A stretch of 46,522 nt of DNA. Source: Devosia nitrariae. GTDB lineage: Bacteria > Pseudomonadota > Alphaproteobacteria > Rhizobiales > Devosiaceae. The stretch's first letter is position 1, and each line of letters opens with the position of its first letter. Under the pieces are notes generated by a model that made no database searches, was not told where the DNA came from, and saw only the letters and a list, made by a program, of their open reading frames with translations. Positions 1 through 8,509 of this stretch are shown one piece after another. The position numbers were made by a program, and so were the translations under genes. The stretch covers positions 1 through 46,522 of the forward strand of contig NZ_BSNS01000026.1 in NCBI RefSeq assembly GCF_030160115.1, given 5' to 3'.

Positions 1-293
1 AGTCGTCATGCGCGCACGGCCTGTCGGCGTGGTGCGGAGTCGGTCGCAGTGTTGGGGGCGGCATCTGAATCCGCGTCAAGGCAAACATGGGTCATTGCCA
101 TCTCCATATGGGGCCGATCAGACTCCTGCCGACATCTTACAGGAAAATTGGATGTGCGACTCTACGACGATGATCCGGCCGCTGCATCGGGGTAACCTTC
201 AATGCTCTAGGTGTGTCGCGTTGAGGGGCTTTTCTTACGGGACAGCATCGCCTACTCACCGTCACAACGTTTGAAGCCCGAGATCAGCGAGAC

Positions 294-1409
294 ATGAAAA
301 AGGTCGCCTTCGTCATCAATTCGCTTGCAGGGGGCGGCGCCGAGCGCATCATGGCCCGTTTGTTGACCCGTTTGGCCAAGACGCAACCGGAAATTGAGCT
401 GCACCTGGTTCTCCTGGACATCGAGCCTGAGGCCTACCAAGTGCCCCCCGAAGTGATCGTGCACCAGCTCGACACCGGAGGCTCGCTGTCTCGGGGTTTC
501 AGGCCTTTCAAGGAAAAGCTGGAACAGATCCGGCCAAGCACCTGCGTCAGTTTCCTGACACGGGCAAACATCTTGAGCATCGCCGCCTGCCGATTACTGG
601 GGGTGCGTTGCGTGATCAGTGAGCGGGTTAACACCAGCAGCCATCACGCAAAAAACATTTCGGGAAACGTGGCGCGGATCGCGACTTACCTGAGCTATCG
701 GCACGCCGATCAGGTGATTGCCGTTTCGTCCGGCATTGCGAAAGATCTCTCGGAAAACTACGGCGTGCCCAAAAGCAAGATCACGGTGATCTCCAACCCA
801 ATCGATGCGGAGATGATCCGCACCTTGGGGGCCTTGCCCATGGAAATGAACTATGCCCGTCCACTGATCGTCGGCATGGGCAGGCTGGTCCCAAACAAGA
901 ACTTTGCGATGCTGCTCGAAGCCTTCGCCCTCTCAGGTGCGACGGGCACGCTGCTCATCATGGGCGAAGGCCCTCTTCAGGACGAGCTCATGGACCATGC
1001 CGACAAGCTGGGCATTTCGGACCGCGTCGTCTTCGCCGGCTTTCGTGAGAATCCGTTCAGCGTCATAGCAGCGGCCGACTGCTATGTGCTGTCTTCAAAC
1101 GGAGAAGGTTTTCCCAACGGATTGGTAGAAGCCATGTGCCTCGGCACGCCGATCGTCTCGACCAATTGCCATTCCGGTCCGGCCGAAATTCTGGACGATC
1201 GCCCCTATTTCGATATCAGCGATGTCACGGAGTGCCAGTTCGGCATTCTTGTTCCGGTCAACGACGCAAAAAGCATGTCCAAGGCCATTTCGGCCACCGT
1301 GCTGCCCAGTCAGCGTGCCGAACGCGGTGCACGCGCGCTCGCAGGCGCAAGTCGCTTTGGGCTTGACAGCACTATCGCCAAATATTGGCAAGCCATCACG
1401 GGCGCCTAG
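294..1409 (+). CDS. GT4 family glycosyltransferase
   Basis: This 371-residue protein is a retaining GT-B glycosyltransferase that probably adds one sugar to a lipid-linked repeat unit at the cytoplasmic face of the inner membrane. The N-terminus has the GT4 acceptor-domain opening VINSLAGGGAERIM. The C-terminal donor domain has GMGRLVPNKNFAMLLEAF, then NGEGFPNGLVEAM (the E-x7-E region), then a loop ending GPAEIL, all typical of the family. The start is an ATG with only a weak GA-rich sequence in front. The gene converges on the next glycosyltransferase and their ends overlap by 14 bp. Donor and acceptor cannot be read from sequence. Family assignment is firm; a role in the neighbouring polysaccharide locus is inferred from context. 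Confidence 0.9.
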   Translation: MKKVAFVINSLAGGGAERIMARLLTRLAKTQPEIELHLVLLDIEPEAYQVPPEVIVHQLDTGGSLSRGFRPFKEKLEQIRPSTCVSFLTRANILSIAACRLLGVRCVISERVNTSSHHAKNISGNVARIATYLSYRHADQVIAVSSGIAKDLSENYGVPKSKITVISNPIDAEMIRTLGALPMEMNYARPLIVGMGRLVPNKNFAMLLEAFALSGATGTLLIMGEGPLQDELMDHADKLGISDRVVFAGFRENPFSVIAAADCYVLSSNGEGFPNGLVEAMCLGTPIVSTNCHSGPAEILDDRPYFDISDVTECQFGILVPVNDAKSMSKAISATVLPSQRAERGARALAGASRFGLDSTIAKYWQAITGA

Positions 1410-2553
1410 CCTTTACCGCTTGAGAGAACCCAGTCGAGGCCTGATCGTAAACGTCCAAGGTCTGCCGAGCTACCGTGCGCCAGTTATAGGCTGACAATAC
1501 CTCGGTCCAGTCGACCGCCGGCACACCAGCGTCGCTCTGGGCCGCAAGTCGATGCTCCAACTTTTCGGCGAGGTCCTCCACGGATGCGGTCTTGTGGTAG
1601 CACTCCGGCGGAAGCATCAAGTCCATGTTAGCTGGGATATCACTCAGCAGTACGGGGCGCGAAAGGCTCATCGCCTCAAGCGCGGCAATAGGCATGCCCT
1701 CGTGGCTTGAGGGCAGTGCAAACAGCGCTGCATTGGCCAACAACTGGACGAGATCGCTGCCTTGGCGGAAGCCCGCCATGATCACGCCTGGCACCGCGTC
1801 CGCCAACTTCGCCAGGTCTTCGCTGTACTGACTGGGATGGTCGGCGCTGCCGACGAGGACGAGTTTGACATCTTTACGAGCCAGACGCGAAAAAGCCCTG
1901 ATGAGGTCATCCTGACGCTTCTCAGGAACAAGCCTGCCTAAGTTGATGACATATTTGCCGGGCTGCAACTGCAACTGATCCAGAATGGTGGGATCGCCGC
2001 TCAGCGGAGGGAGCTTGACGGCATTGGGTATATAGGTGAACGGAACGCCGAGTTCGGCCTTCAACTGCAGGGACAATGATTGGGCGACGCAAATGCGCCC
2101 CTGGGCAAAGTGCGCTTGGCACCATTCTCCCAGTCGCAGCACCAATTTTGCGAACGTACCCCACTTCTGGCGGTCGTAGTCCCGGCCATGGTGGGTGCAA
2201 ACGACGTGTAGGCCCAAGAGCCGGGCAAGCGGCGCCACAATGCTGGGACCGATAGCGTGAACATGCAGCACCCGTGGCCGTACCAACCCAGCCCACAGTG
2301 TTGCCAGGACGCTGTGCGCCAGCGCCTCATAGCTGGCGCTGCGCGGTGACCAAATCGGCATGATTTGGCCGTGCGCCCCGAATGCAGCCCTTCCGCCGCG
2401 CGAGTACGGGCTTCTCTCCACGATGCAGGTCGCCAACCCCATCGCGTCGAACTCCTCCACCAGCGAGCGTACATGCCGTTCGACGCCGCCTTGAGCGCCG
2501 TTCACCGACCTCAGCCCAATCATCATGATGTCGATGGTTCGCTTATTCGCCAA
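1396..2553 (-). CDS. GT4 family glycosyltransferase
   Basis: This 385-residue GT-B enzyme probably acts in polysaccharide repeat-unit assembly. The N-terminal domain begins MMIGLRSVNGAQGGVERHV, the glycine-rich acceptor-side loop of GT4 enzymes. The C-terminal half has NLGRLVPEKRQDDLIRAFSR and SSHEGMPIAALEAMSLSRPV, the nucleotide-sugar binding E-x7-E segment. The TTG start at 2553 is preceded by AAGAAGG at good spacing; an in-frame ATG at 2526 is a weaker alternative. The gene is tail-to-tail with the upstream GT4, overlapping it by 14 bp. About 270 bp with no convincing gene separate its start from the next plus-strand gene. The specific sugar transferred is unknown. Confidence 0.9.
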   Translation of the reverse strand: MANKRTIDIMMIGLRSVNGAQGGVERHVRSLVEEFDAMGLATCIVERSPYSRGGRAAFGAHGQIMPIWSPRSASYEALAHSVLATLWAGLVRPRVLHVHAIGPSIVAPLARLLGLHVVCTHHGRDYDRQKWGTFAKLVLRLGEWCQAHFAQGRICVAQSLSLQLKAELGVPFTYIPNAVKLPPLSGDPTILDQLQLQPGKYVINLGRLVPEKRQDDLIRAFSRLARKDVKLVLVGSADHPSQYSEDLAKLADAVPGVIMAGFRQGSDLVQLLANAALFALPSSHEGMPIAALEAMSLSRPVLLSDIPANMDLMLPPECYHKTASVEDLAEKLEHRLAAQSDAGVPAVDWTEVLSAYNWRTVARQTLDVYDQASTGFSQAVKARRP

Positions 2554-2824
2554 AACGCTACGGCCTTCTTGATAACAGACTCCAGGGGTGTCTCCTGCAC
2601 TGGAACAGGCGATGCATCCGCTTACGAGGTCTCATGCCTAGCTCAGCGGCCGGTTTGGTATAGTGGCCCCCGCGGGGCTGCTCAACTACTGGCTGTTGCT
2701 AAGATTAACTGCTCGGGTTTATGTGCTCGCTTCCAAGACCCGGCGTGCCTAGACAATGTAAATTTGCTAGTGCAAATGGCAGGCACAGGAGTGCCGCTGA
2801 TCAAGCCCAAGGACAGGATGCCAA

Positions 2825-3202
2825 ATGCGCAGTCTAGGAAATAACTGGAAGCTTGAGGCCGTCAGACAGGTGCGCCTTTTAATGGGCCGAGGGTATCGCC
2901 GCTTTGCGGCCCAGCAGGACATCGCGGCCCAGTTAGGGTTCACTATGAACGATTTGATTACCTGGGAGCGAGAGCTGGTCCAGAACCCGGATTGGGAGAA
3001 TGAGCTTTTCTGCAGCGAGCTCGCCGGCGAATATCTCGATCGCCTTCTATCCGGCCACCCAACCAATATCCCGAACTACAAGGCGTTCGGCGCATACGCC
3101 AAACGCTACAACATCGAGCGGGCCGCAGACATCGCCAAGTCCAGCAAGCGCCATTCGATCCGGGACATTCGCTCGGCGCTGCGTGGAGCACACCGAGCTT
3201 GA
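2825..3202 (+). CDS. Small hypothetical protein, possible helix-turn-helix
   Basis: I do not recognise this 125-residue protein. It is basic at both ends, has no signal peptide or membrane segment, and is predicted soluble. Residues about 25-48 (RFAAQQDIAAQLGFTMNDL) could form a helix-turn-helix, so a DNA-binding role is possible but unproven. The ATG follows an AGGA sequence about 5-8 bases upstream. It lies alone between a divergent glycosyltransferase and a convergent exported protein, so it is probably its own transcription unit. Coding potential is supported mainly by length, a plausible ribosome site and protein-like composition. Confidence 0.5.
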   Translation: MRSLGNNWKLEAVRQVRLLMGRGYRRFAAQQDIAAQLGFTMNDLITWERELVQNPDWENELFCSELAGEYLDRLLSGHPTNIPNYKAFGAYAKRYNIERAADIAKSSKRHSIRDIRSALRGAHRA

Positions 3203-3223
3203 GTCTGGATGATAGTGCACCCG

Positions 3224-3706
3224 CTAGTTCTGGCTGGCAGGCAGTCCGTTCGACGACTGCGAGTCTACAAGCGACACTCGGTTGGGTGTTGCTATAGCTG
3301 CAGTCACGACGAAGTCGCAGGCGTTGACCGTCTGGTAGATCAGCTCAATCTGCGCCCGCTGCTCGGCGTCATCGGCAGCACTGCTCGCCATCAAGATAGC
3401 CTTGGCAATCTCACTCTCGATACGGCAATTGGGCAAAAAGAGAAGGTGGGACAGTTCCGCGACAAGGTCAGCCAGCAGCCGATCGCGAACGGGGGCCTGT
3501 TGACCCTTGACAAACCTCAGGTAGCTGTCTGTCACCGCCAAGCAGGCACCGTCAGGTTCGTTAGTAAGCTCTAGCCGCTCAATCCGGACGATCTTACTGC
3601 AGACATCCACCACGTGTCCCAGACCCGTCTGGCTCTGCGCCACGCTTGGTGATGCAAGGGACGCAAACACCACAAACGCTATCGACGTTAAAACTCTACT
3701 CTTCAT
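3224..3706 (-). CDS. Small exported hypothetical protein
   Basis: This is a 160-residue protein of unknown function. The N-terminus is a classical Sec signal peptide: a basic MKSR, a hydrophobic stretch to about residue 18, and a likely cleavage site after SPSVAQ. The mature part is mostly helical and contains four cysteines, which could form disulfides in the periplasm. I see no catalytic motif. The ATG has a GA-rich sequence (AGAGAAG) upstream. It converges on the preceding small gene with only 21 bp between stops. The placement beside polysaccharide genes suggests, but does not show, a link to the cell envelope. Confidence 0.6.
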   Translation of the reverse strand: MKSRVLTSIAFVVFASLASPSVAQSQTGLGHVVDVCSKIVRIERLELTNEPDGACLAVTDSYLRFVKGQQAPVRDRLLADLVAELSHLLFLPNCRIESEIAKAILMASSAADDAEQRAQIELIYQTVNACDFVVTAAIATPNRVSLVDSQSSNGLPASQN

Positions 3707-4113
3707 CGTACTTCTCTGCGTTACGCCGCGCGTTTAGTTAATAATTGGTTAAGTACAAAGTCAATAGAGAGTTCAACTGACATGGTTAACATCTTCGTTG
3801 GAACCGCCAACAAGCAGGCATCCCTCGCGGGCCTGCGTGCCGCACAAGGCCGCGCTGGAAAGGCGGAGCCCACTAGCGCCGAGCATGCAGTTGTCGCCGC
3901 CGTGCAGTGTCACTGCATGGATGATGATACCGTCGTCGCCCGCAATCAGGGCCAGGGCGTGCTCCCAAGATTGGAAGCAATCCCCCCCTAGCCCGTATAC
4001 ACATTAACGTGTTCGTACAATCAAGCAATCTGCGGGTGTCCACTCTATATCCTGCAAGCGGCAGTCTTGTATACTGATAGGTGACGGAACCGCTCCGTGA
4101 TTCAAAGGTCCTT
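3707..4113. other. Intergenic region upstream of the polymerase genes
   Basis: About 400 bp lie between divergent genes. Short open frames here (for example 3782-3991) have no good ribosome site and no recognisable product. A loose inverted repeat, GTATACAC-ATTAAC-GTGTTCGTAC, spans about 3995-4017 and could be an operator. The region should hold the promoters of both the exported protein on the left and the polymerase operon on the right. Confidence 0.4.
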
Positions 4114-4821
4114 ATGTATCGCGACGAAGTTCCTGCTCCCATCGCAAACACCACTTTACTTTACGCCGCCTGTTCAGCGTGTTTGATGGGCTTGGCCTTA
4201 TGGGTTTTCATCGTCGAAGCACCACCCTTCTTTTCAGATGGCTGGAGCGAGCAAACGATGGTGGATGCGGTATCGAGCGGCACGATCTCCCCTGGCCTCT
4301 CGAACTCATCCAAATTGGCCTATCTGTTCGACTGTCGGGTCGCCATGACTTCCTTCACCGGTCGTGCTCAGCCGACGTCGGTTCACCAGGCAATTGCGTC
4401 CAGGTGTCTCTCGGATGCCGACAGTATGACGTTGGTTTCGCCTCAATTCGCCGTTGCCTGGCACACCGGGGCACTTGCCGCGGCGATGCTGCAAGACTGG
4501 AACGGAATGAATGAACGGCTTCGAAGAGCCTATGACAATGGTCGCTACGAACTGTGGCAGGCCGAATTGCGGGTCGATCTGGTAGAAGGCAACGCGGACC
4601 GTATCGAACCCGACGTGTGGCCACGTCATCTGGATGATCTACGCCTTTTGCTGCGGTACGATGTTGGGCGGCTTTTCCTGGTGGCCCGATATCATGCCTT
4701 GCCTCAACTCAGGCAGCGGATCGACTTGCTCGTGTTTGATCTGGCCGATCCGGATCGTATACGGTTTCAGAATATGGCGGCCCGGGCGGAAAAGGAGCGG
4801 CTGCGCTTGAATGGTCGCTAG
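4114..4821 (+). CDS. Membrane-anchored protein of a polysaccharide operon
   Basis: This protein of about 235 residues has one strong N-terminal membrane segment (around residues 14-36, LLYAACSACLMGLALWVFIV) followed by a largely helical domain that should face the periplasm. I recognise no enzymatic motif. The ATG at 4114 is preceded by AAAGG at 5 bases. An upstream in-frame GTG at 4081 has no ribosome site, so the shorter start is preferred. The stop overlaps the start of the next gene (a Wzy-like polymerase) by 11 bp, so the two are translationally coupled and probably act together. A helical accessory protein for polymerisation or export is a reasonable guess. Confidence 0.7.
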   Translation: MYRDEVPAPIANTTLLYAACSACLMGLALWVFIVEAPPFFSDGWSEQTMVDAVSSGTISPGLSNSSKLAYLFDCRVAMTSFTGRAQPTSVHQAIASRCLSDADSMTLVSPQFAVAWHTGALAAAMLQDWNGMNERLRRAYDNGRYELWQAELRVDLVEGNADRIEPDVWPRHLDDLRLLLRYDVGRLFLVARYHALPQLRQRIDLLVFDLADPDRIRFQNMAARAEKERLRLNGR

Positions 4822-6169
4822 AGACACTTGGAACGAATCTCTATTCGAGTACACAGGCTCGCGCTCTGGAACTCACCTCACGTGGCTGCTTCTGGCTTTC
4901 CTCGCCTGGACGCCGATCCCGCTCGGAAGCAACCGCCCCCTCTTCTGGTCAGTCAACGCCATGCTCGTGGGCGGAATAGGAGTTTATTACTTTGTGTCTC
5001 TGAGGTGGAGTCGCATGCCACTTCGGATTCGGGCAGCGCAGTTGTCACCGCTGCCGGTATTGGCCCTGACAATCATCGCCTTCCTGCTTATGCAACTGCT
5101 CCCACTTCGACCAGCGTGGCAACCGATCAGTTTCACACCGGGGGCAACAGTTCTGATGCTGCTGCGATGGCTTACCTATGCGGTGCTCTTCTTCCTGGTC
5201 CTGCAGGCTACGCGAAACAGACATCGCTTCGACTTCTTCATGGATGCAGTGCTTGCCATTGGCGCGCTTCATACCGGCGCCGCCCTGTTCATGCTCCGCA
5301 GCGGCGATACGCTACTTGGCTATCCCAAGCTTGCCTATATCGGGTCGGCTACGGGCACTTTCATCAATCGAAATTCCTTTGCCACCTTTGCGGCATTGAC
5401 CTGTTGCCTTGGAATTGCCCAACTGGCCCGAGCGCTTTTGGCAGTAGGCAAGAGACGGGAAATCTATCGCGGCGATCTCATTTGGCTGCGGCTGGCTCTC
5501 ACCTTGGGTGCGTTCCTCGTCGCAGCGGCTGCTTTAGTGGCGAGCCAGTCCAGAATGGGTGCGACAGCAGGGGTGGCAGGTGTTCTGGTGACGTTCCTGG
5601 TCATCATTTCTGCGCGACTGCACTCTCGGGCGAAGTGGGTATTGTTGAGTGCACTAATTGCAGGCGGGGGCCTGGCTGCTCTGCAAGGCGGCCCGCTGAT
5701 CGAGCGACTGCTCGAGCTCGAACAATCGTGGGATATCAGGCTGGCATTGTACCAACAGGTCGTGGATCTGATACTTGCTCGCCCCTGGACCGGGTTTGGC
5801 GGTGGCAGTTTCGAGCTGATTTACCCTTCTGTCCACGCCCTGCCAGTTGCGCCGGACCGAGTTTGGGACAAGGCGCACAACACCTATCTCACATTGGCGG
5901 CGGAGCTTGGCCTGCCGATTGCCACCGCAGCTATCGCGCTGTTTGCAGCCATGGGGTGGATGCTCATCCGTGGCCTTGTGCGAGACCGCCGCCGTTGGTT
6001 TGCGGCCTCCCTGGGCTTGGGTCTCTTGACCGTCGTCGGCGTTCACGGGCTGGTGGATTTCAGCATGGAGATACAAGCCGTGACCATATGGCTTATTTCA
6101 CTGACCGCTGCGTCGCTTGCCCAATGCGTGGGCCCACAGGCAAACACGGATCCGCAAGAAGTACCTTAG
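4811..6169 (+). CDS. O-antigen ligase/polymerase family protein (Wzy-like)
   Basis: This integral inner-membrane protein of 452 residues has about ten or more hydrophobic segments. It probably joins lipid-linked repeat units in the periplasm (Wzy) or ligates glycan. The large periplasmic loop near the C-terminus contains RPWTGFGGGSFELIYP and then KAHNTYLTLAAELGLP. The HN-TYL-ELG pattern is characteristic of the Wzy_C/WaaL family and contains the conserved histidine. The start overlaps the preceding gene. A co-polymerase/kinase gene follows 170 bp downstream and a second Wzy-like gene after that, so this is a polymerisation and chain-length module. Whether it polymerises or ligates cannot be settled from sequence. 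Confidence 0.88.
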   Translation: MVARDTWNESLFEYTGSRSGTHLTWLLLAFLAWTPIPLGSNRPLFWSVNAMLVGGIGVYYFVSLRWSRMPLRIRAAQLSPLPVLALTIIAFLLMQLLPLRPAWQPISFTPGATVLMLLRWLTYAVLFFLVLQATRNRHRFDFFMDAVLAIGALHTGAALFMLRSGDTLLGYPKLAYIGSATGTFINRNSFATFAALTCCLGIAQLARALLAVGKRREIYRGDLIWLRLALTLGAFLVAAAALVASQSRMGATAGVAGVLVTFLVIISARLHSRAKWVLLSALIAGGGLAALQGGPLIERLLELEQSWDIRLALYQQVVDLILARPWTGFGGGSFELIYPSVHALPVAPDRVWDKAHNTYLTLAAELGLPIATAAIALFAAMGWMLIRGLVRDRRRWFAASLGLGLLTVVGVHGLVDFSMEIQAVTIWLISLTAASLAQCVGPQANTDPQEVP

Positions 6170-6339
6170 CGCAAAGATGCTCTCACCTCCGGGAACGCAA
6201 ACATTTTCGAGTGTCGTAGGCGCCGCCCGTGTTAACCAGCACTTTATGTCGCAACTGCGTTGCAAGACTCGGCAGTAGCCAATTCCGCCGCTGCTTGTGT
6301 ACTGTGCCGCTCCAAAACCTCTGGATAGAACGGTTCTAA

Positions 6340-8487
6340 ATGCACGAGCAAGAATTCAATCTCCGCAGTTTCCTTGGAACTGTTCGACGTCAGGCCGGAC
6401 TTATTCTTGCTGTTCTCGTCGTTGTCGTCGGCGCCTCGAGCGTTGCCATACTGTCTCTGACCCCTATCTACCGAGCCACGACGTTGGTCCTTGTGGACCC
6501 CTCCGAGAAAAACCTTCTCAATCCCACGAACGGTTCATCGAGTGCCGCATCAGACAATGCACGGGTGGAGAGTGAGGTTTCGATTGCCCAGGCGGAGACC
6601 ATCGTGGAGGAGGTGCTCGATCGGCTCAAGCTTGCGGAGGATCCTGCCTATCAACCGCAACCTGGTCTTCGCGAAAGAATTGCCACCCTGCTTCGTATTG
6701 CGCCGCCGGAAGAATATACGACTGAGGAAAGGCGCATACATGCCGTTGGAGCACTTCAGAACGCGATCACCGTCGAACGGCAGGGGCTGACGTACCTCAT
6801 CACGATCTCTGCCAACGCGAACACGCCGGAAAAAGCGGCCCGTATCGCCAACACAATGGCAGACGTATATATCCGCGCGCAGCTACAATCGAAGATCAAT
6901 GGCGTACTCTCCGGACGAAACATACTGGAGGATCGGGTCACCGAGACCCGAGCAGGCCTCGTAAAAGCAGAGCGAGCTTTCAACGACTTCATCATTTCGA
7001 GTGCTCGAACGATTGCTGAGCAATCCGGACGAACAGACATCGATCAGCTACGGGTGGAGCTCGAGGACGTCGTCGCGCAGCGCGAGCAGGCCGGCGAGGA
7101 GCTGACCGTTTTGGAGACCGCGCTTGCCTCGCAGGATTGGGCGCAGGTTGTACAGAACCTGGACAACGGAACTCTGCGGGAGCTTGAGCGGCAGCGGCAG
7201 CAAATTCAGCAGCAGCTGAGCGATATCGTCGATGGTTCTGAACAAGCCGAGGCCTTGCGAGCCGAACTGGTTGGTGTCATCGATGGTTTGAGCGCACAGG
7301 CCAACGCGCAACTTGAGCAGCTTCGCGCTGAGGTCGCAGCCAATCGAGCCCTCGAGACTGATCTCCAGTTGCAGTTGCGTTCGAGCATCTTGACCAGCGA
7401 TCTCCCGCCGGAGGTTCTGGCCACCATGTATGAACTTCAGCAGAATGCGGAGATTGCCCGCACTCAGTACCAGCAGATGCTGGTTCGCCTTCGTGATATC
7501 GAGGCTCAAGCCTACCTTCAGCTGGCCGACAGCCGTGTGGTATCCGAAGCTACGCCCCCCACAAGCGCATCCTTCCCCAATACGCGCTTTCTCATTGGCT
7601 TGGCTGCAATCGTTGGAACGATCGCTGGACTTATCGTTGCTTTCGTTCGCGAGCAACTGATCGGCGGCGTGACCAGTACGGAGCAACTGGGAGGCGTTTC
7701 GGGCTTCCATGCCATTACCAGCATTCCCCTGCAGAGGCGGCTTGGGCGGAGCGAGGATGGTAAGCCGATAAGGAGCATTGCCGAACTCGTCGCCAAGCAG
7801 CCGTATTCCACGCTGGCAGAGGCCGTGCGCCGCGTCATGATCAGCGTTGACCAGGCGCTGCGCCGTATCAGGGGCAATGAGCCTTCAGGCGAGGCAGCCA
7901 TTATCCTGGTGACATCGGCGAATGCCGGGGAAGGTAAGACCACAGCGGCCGTTACCTTGGCACGCACATATGCCATTTCAGGGAGGAAAACGCTGTTGAT
8001 CGACGCCGATCTTCGTCGGCCCAGTGTCCACCGTGAGCTTGGCCTGACTGCGAATGACAACCTAGCCAACTATCTTGCCTCCAATGCATCGGGCGACACC
8101 TTCCGCGACCTGGTTCACGCCGATACGCTTAGCAGTGCCGAGTTCCTCCTGGGCAGCAATTTGATCGGCAGCGCAGCGGGCCAGGTGGTTTCTGGCGAAC
8201 GCTTTGGGAAGCTGTTGAGTTCGGCGGCGCACCAGTACGATATTGTCATCGTTGACACGCCGCCCGTTGGCGCGATTGTCGATGCGCTCTACCTTTCCCA
8301 GCACGTGGACGTCATCGTCAATGTGGTGCGCTTTGGCACCACCTCTCAGCGCGAAGTGCGGGCAACCATTCGTGAACTGCTGGAGGCCAAGCAGGATACC
8401 ACTGAAATCGTCGCGGTGCTCAACGCGGAGCCCCAATCCCGCGCAGAGGCCCGGCGGCGTTTCGGCGGCTACTACGCGCAGGCTTGA
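6340..8487 (+). CDS. Polysaccharide co-polymerase with tyrosine autokinase domain (Wzc/GumC type)
   Basis: This 715-residue inner-membrane protein controls chain length and export. The N-terminal Wzz domain has a first membrane segment near residues 20-45. A long coiled coil (about 195-380, rich in E, Q and R) projects into the periplasm, and a second membrane segment lies near 408-430. The cytoplasmic BY-kinase domain has Walker A ANAGEGKTT (about 527-535), Walker A' LLIDADLRRP (about 552) and Walker B IVIVDTPPVG (about 635). The C-terminal tyrosine cluster is minimal, essentially only GGYYAQA. It is followed after 22 bp by the second Wzy-like gene. No separate phosphatase is seen in the window. 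Confidence 0.93.
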   Translation: MHEQEFNLRSFLGTVRRQAGLILAVLVVVVGASSVAILSLTPIYRATTLVLVDPSEKNLLNPTNGSSSAASDNARVESEVSIAQAETIVEEVLDRLKLAEDPAYQPQPGLRERIATLLRIAPPEEYTTEERRIHAVGALQNAITVERQGLTYLITISANANTPEKAARIANTMADVYIRAQLQSKINGVLSGRNILEDRVTETRAGLVKAERAFNDFIISSARTIAEQSGRTDIDQLRVELEDVVAQREQAGEELTVLETALASQDWAQVVQNLDNGTLRELERQRQQIQQQLSDIVDGSEQAEALRAELVGVIDGLSAQANAQLEQLRAEVAANRALETDLQLQLRSSILTSDLPPEVLATMYELQQNAEIARTQYQQMLVRLRDIEAQAYLQLADSRVVSEATPPTSASFPNTRFLIGLAAIVGTIAGLIVAFVREQLIGGVTSTEQLGGVSGFHAITSIPLQRRLGRSEDGKPIRSIAELVAKQPYSTLAEAVRRVMISVDQALRRIRGNEPSGEAAIILVTSANAGEGKTTAAVTLARTYAISGRKTLLIDADLRRPSVHRELGLTANDNLANYLASNASGDTFRDLVHADTLSSAEFLLGSNLIGSAAGQVVSGERFGKLLSSAAHQYDIVIVDTPPVGAIVDALYLSQHVDVIVNVVRFGTTSQREVRATIRELLEAKQDTTEIVAVLNAEPQSRAEARRRFGGYYAQA

Positions 8488-8509
8488 CAGGCGCTCGGGG
8501 AGACCGCCG

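Noticed and set aside
8..274. Short plus-strand frame at the window start
   Set aside because: Arg/Ser/Cys-rich translation, no ribosome site; more likely the promoter region of the first glycosyltransferase.
3782..3991. Short plus-strand frame before the polymerase operon
   Set aside because: No ribosome site and Ala/Gly-rich sequence without any pattern.
4828..6219. Long open frame (463 codons) overlapping the Wzy-like gene
   Set aside because: It lies in another frame of a clear membrane-protein gene and its translation is rich in Arg, Cys, Ser and Pro with no membrane pattern; a shadow of high G+C.
8243..8509. Upstream extension of the second Wzy-like gene
   Set aside because: It overlaps the kinase C-terminus in another frame and reads as low-complexity basic sequence; the ATG at 8510 fits the membrane protein.
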